A model generated the notes under the pieces. It was not told where the DNA came from. It ran no database searches and saw nothing but the letters and a program-made list of their open reading frames with translations. Of a stretch of 64,000 bases of DNA, positions 60,149 to 64,000 are shown piece after piece. Made by a program: the position numbers and the translations under genes. This DNA comes from Eudorina sp. 2006-703-Eu-15. Its lineage: Eukaryota; Chlorophyta; Chlorophyceae; Chlamydomonadales; Volvocaceae. The stretch is taken from positions 154,756 through 218,755 of the forward strand of contig BDSI01000101.1 of NCBI GenBank assembly GCA_003117195.1, in the 5' to 3' direction. Within the stretch, counting starts at the first letter, position 1; each line of letters begins with the position of its first letter.

Positions 60149-61418
60149 GGGTGTGTGGGGGATCACATCCACGTTGCGCAGCACGTGGTATCGGGGTATC
60201 GGCGGAGTTGCCCTCCCGGGCCTTCAACGGAGCGTTGTACCGTAGATGCCTGGAGCGGCGGCGTGCATGTCGCGTCGCGAATGGTGACCAGTGGCAGGTT
60301 TGGTAGGTGTGCGAGGCGAACGAAGCACTTATTGAGTTACGGATATGGAGGCTCACTGGAGGGGCTTCAATGAATGACATGAATATGGATGTTACGGCAG
60401 GGCGGACGGACCGCATGTCGGTCAAGAGAGCCCCCAAAGCTGGCCGCGTGAGGAACGTTGACCTACAAGGCGATCAAACATCAAAGCAGTGGCAATCCAG
60501 CTCCTGTGGGGACGGCTTTGATTCCGGCACCGCACGCAGCTGGCCTGCGGGAGGCGACGGCGCGGTTGCATGCGAGGGCGTGAATGATGGCTGTGTGGGA
60601 TCCCTGGACAGTCCGCGACTGCCTAAACCCGTAGCGGCGATCTGGACGACAGCAGCTCCCAGAGGCTCAAAGGACCTGATTCGGCGGGTTACAAACCAGC
60701 GGCTGCTGTGTTCGATGTTCGTACACTACAATCAATAGCGCTGGCGCTGCGAATAGCGCCAACGGGGGGCTGGCTCCCCGACGGTGGCGCGGAACCTAGG
60801 ACGAATTTCGGTGCGCTAATGGTGCGTAACCAGTGCGCCTTGGCGGCGCGGTTTTGCTTTTCTGTGTGTGTTGACGAGGATGTGTTCCCCACGGGGTCGG
60901 GTCCGCTGTGATCTGATTTATTCAAGCTGGAGCAGAAGTCACGGTGGTTGCGTGTCAAGGACTGGTCACTCAGGCAGGCAGGTGGCCTAGGGTGAGGAGA
61001 CCGACCTTCGAGACGGAAGAGCTTCGATTCGATGTCACCAGGTCACGTGCACTCAAGGTCGTACGGCATGTCGTTCCGGATGGACCCACGGGATTTACCC
61101 CTGGAGCAGGGCGCGAGGTGCTGCCTCAACCCCAAGCCTACGAACCTTTATGAAGACTGGCAAACACAATGCACCACGACGCAACTCTGGGCGGGCGACG
61201 CCGATGATCAGCGCAACACGTTCCGTGTCCACGGCTCCACACACCCACCGTCAACACGGCCCCACGCAACGAGATGACGCCCGCGGAATCCATCCACCAC
61301 CCACCCGCACCACATTCCCGGCGCAGGTAGGCCCAACGCGGAAGCCCGGGGCTCAGAACCTCAGATTCGGCCAGAGCCCAGAGGGCCTTCTGGACAGATA
61401 GATACGTCGTCTGGCGGC
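60149..61418. other. Convergent intergenic region, RAD54B / DUF962 gene
   Basis: No gene is seen. The left part is taken as the RAD54B 3' untranslated region and the right part as that of the DUF962 gene. TTACA at 60689-60693 (TGTAA on the minus strand) is a candidate mRNA end for the latter, which would make the two transcripts overlap. A 143-codon frame at 60307-60738 has no family resemblance. Confidence 0.45.
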
Positions 61419-61751
61419 TCATGCCGCTGAGAGCGGCTCCTTTCCCGTCAGGATCCCAGCAAACATCTTGAAGTCGGCAAGCAGGGACCACAGCGGGTAC
61501 GTGAAGGTTGCCGGGCGGTTGCGCTCGCACAGCATGTGCGACAGCCAGGCGGGTCCGTAGCCCAGCAGCGGAGCCAGCAGCAGGAGCCGCATGCGCCGTG
61601 TTGTCAGCGCCGCGCCCACATTCAACAGCACCAGCGACGTACCCAGCACGTGGAGCAGGCGCGTGCCGATGTGACGGTGCTGGGAGAGGTAGAAGGGGTA
61701 AAACTCCTTGAACGTCTTGAACCGCGTCGGTTGCTGGTGCGTCTCCTGCAT
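61419..61751 (-). CDS. DUF962 / Mpo1-like small membrane protein
   Basis: A single exon encodes 110 residues, the full length of the short DUF962 form. Family hallmarks are present in order: FKEFYPFYLSQHRHIGTRLL near the start, LHVLGTSLVLL with the family His, two to three hydrophobic segments (residues about 30-50 and 60-75), LLGYGPAWLSHMLCERNRPA with the second His motif, and FTYPLWSLLADFKMF before the C-terminal LTGKEPL. Yeast Mpo1, a member of this family, is an Fe(II)-dependent dioxygenase in 2-hydroxy fatty acid breakdown at the ER; the conserved His residues fit metal binding. Whether this short algal form shares that activity is inference. Three 15-bp repeats lie just upstream of the start codon. 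It is divergent from the CARNMT1 gene. Confidence 0.93.
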   Translation of the reverse strand: MQETHQQPTRFKTFKEFYPFYLSQHRHIGTRLLHVLGTSLVLLNVGAALTTRRMRLLLLAPLLGYGPAWLSHMLCERNRPATFTYPLWSLLADFKMFAGILTGKEPLSAA

Positions 61752-62383
61752 CCTTGTTCCTGGGGGTGCGAGGGAGCAGAGCCTGAGGGAGCAGAGCCTG
61801 AGGGAGCAGTGGGCGCTCTGCGTTACCGGGAAGCACTGCTTGGTCAGAGCAACATACTGCCGGGTGACTCAGGAAGCGAACCGACTGACAGGCGCGTCTT
61901 ACTTTGATTGACCGGAGCTCGGCCCACCGCGTATCACAATACCGTAATATAATCGTTGGCTTGGCAGCGACAAGGAAAAAACTTTGGTTTCCTGGTTGTG
62001 GTGAGTAACTCTTAAGCGCAAGTGTGACCGCCGCGACGGGTTCCGTTGCTAGTATCGAAGTTTTTCAAACCCTTGTTCCAGGGCGTCCGCATCCAAGGAC
62101 TGATCATAGAGGTATGTACAGCTTGGACGTGGGTGTGAACACGGCAGCCGATACCGTAAATTTGAGAAAGTAAAACCGCACTGCCGTACTCGCTTCGTGG
62201 CTGGCATTCGCAGAGGAAAATGGCTGGGGTGTCTACGCATGGATTGCGGAATGCTTAGTTTGGGACTGCCGCAATGCAGACGGCGTCACTGGTGAAAGAC
62301 GCCGGACTTGGCGGAGGCAGAGAATTTGAGCACAATACAGATAGATATTTGTAAATTACATCTGGCGCCCGAATTCATCAGAG
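61752..62383. promoter_or_regulatory. Head-to-head intergenic region, DUF962 / CARNMT1
   Basis: 632 bp between the start codons. It is AT-richer toward the right. No clear element beyond the 15-bp repeat is seen. Confidence 0.4.
61766..61811. repeat. 15-bp tandem repeat, three copies
   Basis: Three copies of GAGGGAGCAGAGCCT-type sequence begin about 15 bp upstream of the DUF962 ATG, probably inside its 5' leader. Confidence 0.85.
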
Positions 62384-62967
62384 ATGGAGGCGACAAATGA
62401 CCAGATGGAAGTGAAGGACGATGAGGCCCGGCGTCTGGAGGCGGAGGAACAGGCTGCACTGGCGCGGTACGTATGATTTACACGCACGGAAAATAACTTT
62501 CCTGACCGGGTTCAAGGATGTTGGTTGGGACAGTTGGGGTAACTCAGTTGAAGGCCTGAGGCCTGAGCGACCCTCCGGTGGCGACCCTCCTCGCTCCTCC
62601 CTTCCTTCCCCCTCCCTTCCTTCCCCCTCCTTCCAGTATCATCTTGGCGTTTCGTGACTACCAGCAATCCGCCGAATGGGAGGTGGCTCGCTGGCAGTCC
62701 AACTACGAGCAGCTGTCCCCCCAACACAAGCGGTTGCTGCCGCACCAGCCGGCCAAGCTCGCGGAGGCGCGTCGGGCGATCCACACCAACATGTTCTTCA
62801 TCAAGGCACTGCTGCAGGCCTTTGACCCGGACTGCGTGTCGGGGCCGCTGCCGCCCCATTTGGCACTGCTGCCCACGGAGGCCGGCGCAGCGGCAGCAGA
62901 CGGCCCGAGACGACCACCACCACCACCACAACAACAACAGGAGCGGCCGCAGCAGCAACCGGGGCAG

Positions 62968-63006
<39 letters not shown>

Positions 63007-64000
63007 GACGAGGAGGAGGAGGAGGAGGATCAGTACCAGGTCAATGCGAACGACGTGGATAAGGTGGGCGGAGGGAAGGACGTGGCACTGGGTGGAGATC
63101 TTCGACGGGCATTGTTGTAGACCCGCGGATCCAGCCTCCCCTTCCCAACATCGAGCCCCATCACACGGCGCCGTGAGCCGCCACAGGCGTGTGGGCCCGC
63201 CCGCCGCCGCCTCCGCCGCCGCCGCCGGCGCAGGTCCGTTACGTCCTGAAGAACCTGGCGAGGGACTGGTCGGCGGAGGGGGCCGCTGAGCGCATGCTGT
63301 CGTACGGCAGGATCCTGGAGGAACTCAAAGTGGTGTTCAAGGACTGGTGCGTCGGCGCTGGGCCGCCCTGGGCCACGGGCTGCTAGGGGGCTGTGTCTGA
63401 CGGCCTGCTCTGGCCACACGAGCCTACAGGGTCCCCAGGGGCCAATATCGGGTGCGAGCAGCCGGTCGAGATGGATGGTCTTGGTTCCGGGTCCGGGTTG
63501 CCGCTGGTTCCAGGCGCCGCATCAGACGTGGCGCGGAGGTGCGCCGCACTGCTCACATCGTCCTGGCAGTTCTCCCACGGCGGAGCTGCACCGCGCCCTC
63601 TCCGTGGCTGGACCTGTGGACTCCGGCCCGCGCCGCCGGAGCCCCCCTCCCTCCCACGGGGCCCCCCCACCCCCCCACCCCCACCCCCACCCCACCCCAC
63701 ACACCCCACCCCCCACCCACCCACCCACCCACCCTCCCAGCACGAGCGCACCCGCAGCCTCCAGCATTCACGACCCCTGGCGTGTCGCTACTGTGGCCTC
63801 GCCCCAGCGGTCGTCTGATCGCTGAGCTCATGGCATTTTGGCATGGCTATCCGCCGCCTATCACCGATGCACATACATACCTGCGCTAAAAGGTCAAGGT
63901 GCAAATCGCTACAACCACACAAACCGACACCACATGACATCATCCCATGCATCGGTACAGCTCTTAAGGTCGTGGACCCCCCTCTCTCTCTCTCGTCCCC
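62384..64000 (+). CDS. CARNMT1: Carnosine N-methyltransferase homologue (5' part only)
   Basis: S-adenosylmethionine-dependent methyltransferase of the N2227/UPF0586 family; the human member methylates carnosine to anserine. In phase: 62384-62466, 62637-63063, 63234-63346, with the rest beyond. Exon 1 is charged (MEATNDQMEVKDDEARRLEA). Exon 2 gives the family opening RIILAFRDYQQSAEWEVARW and LSPQHKRLLPHQPAKLAEAR, then an acidic/polyglutamine insert (ten CAG codons followed by Asp/Glu). Exon 3 reads VRYVLKNLARDWSAEGAAER, then ILEELKVVF, the family segment just before the SAM site. Downstream, VLVPGPG at about 63478-63500 resembles the family SAM-binding LVPGxG motif, but its exon borders are unclear. 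The catalytic part and stop codon lie past base 64000. Algal substrate is unknown. Confidence 0.88.
62963..63003 (+). repeat. CAG repeat encoding polyglutamine in CARNMT1
   Basis: An uninterrupted CAG run followed by GAG/GAC codons, in frame in exon 2, inside an insert that other family members need not have. Confidence 0.9.
63657..63733. repeat. C-rich low-complexity tract
   Basis: A long run of CCCC, CCCAC and CCCACC units near the window end, probably in a CARNMT1 intron. The minus strand is correspondingly G-rich. Confidence 0.85.

Noticed and set aside
60307..60738. 143-codon plus-strand frame after RAD54B
   Set aside because: It lies in the presumed 3' untranslated region, has no family resemblance and ordinary composition for random sequence.
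61138..61836. 232-codon minus-strand frame over the DUF962 gene
   Set aside because: Different frame from the clear DUF962 protein; Pro/Ala-rich with no conserved block.

Overview
The window is nuclear DNA from a green alga, most likely of the Chlamydomonas/Volvox group (Chlamydomonadales). The evidence is: short exons with phase-consistent GT-AG introns, many donors of GTGAGT/GTAAGG type and acceptors ending GCAG; very GC-rich coding sequence with long Ala/Gly/Gln/Ser runs; TGTAA-type 3' processing signals; and a thylakoid-lumen cyclophilin with a two-step transit peptide. There is no bacterial, organellar or viral character. The species cannot be told from the sequence.

Layout, left to right. 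eIF3b (minus, 3' end cut off at base 1) lies head to head with a giant Polo-like kinase (plus, 4897-14224), which is followed in tandem by a PP2C-type phosphatase (plus, 14890-18025). The Hsp70-Hsp90 co-chaperone HOP/STI1 (minus, 20597-26250) is tail to tail with the phosphatase and head to head with a small one-helix membrane protein (plus, 26603-27380). An NBS1/nibrin homologue (minus, 27729-33175) follows, 230 bp head to head with lumenal cyclophilin CYP38 (plus, 33406-36187). Next come the small mitochondrial Tim chaperone TIM8 (plus, 36568-36900) and an F-box protein (minus, 38679-40604). A gene-poor, repeat-bearing stretch occupies 40605-44993. A GH99 endo-alpha-mannosidase (minus, 44994-49882) is head to head with a 23-exon RAD54B-type Swi2/Snf2 ATPase (plus, 50318-60148). 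The window closes with a short DUF962/Mpo1-like membrane protein (minus, 61419-61751) and the start of a carnosine N-methyltransferase homologue (plus, from 62384, cut off at base 64000).

All exon boundaries were read by eye from splice signals, reading phase and family resemblance. For HOP, CYP38, TIM8, the F-box protein, GH99, RAD54B, the PLK and the PP2C the chosen exons join in phase from ATG to stop. NBS1 has an unresolved middle and the two end genes are partial.

Functionally this is a set of housekeeping genes, not an operon. Two are DNA double-strand-break repair factors (NBS1, RAD54B), two are a kinase/phosphatase neighbour pair, and four share short head-to-head intergenic regions of 230-435 bp that may be bidirectional promoters. 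I found no clearly new biological system. The most unusual features are the roughly 1,900-residue low-complexity linker and DLG activation-loop motif of the Polo kinase, the phosphatase whose catalytic domain is split by a roughly 240-residue insert and whose metal motif reads DGHCG, and the compact algal NBS1.
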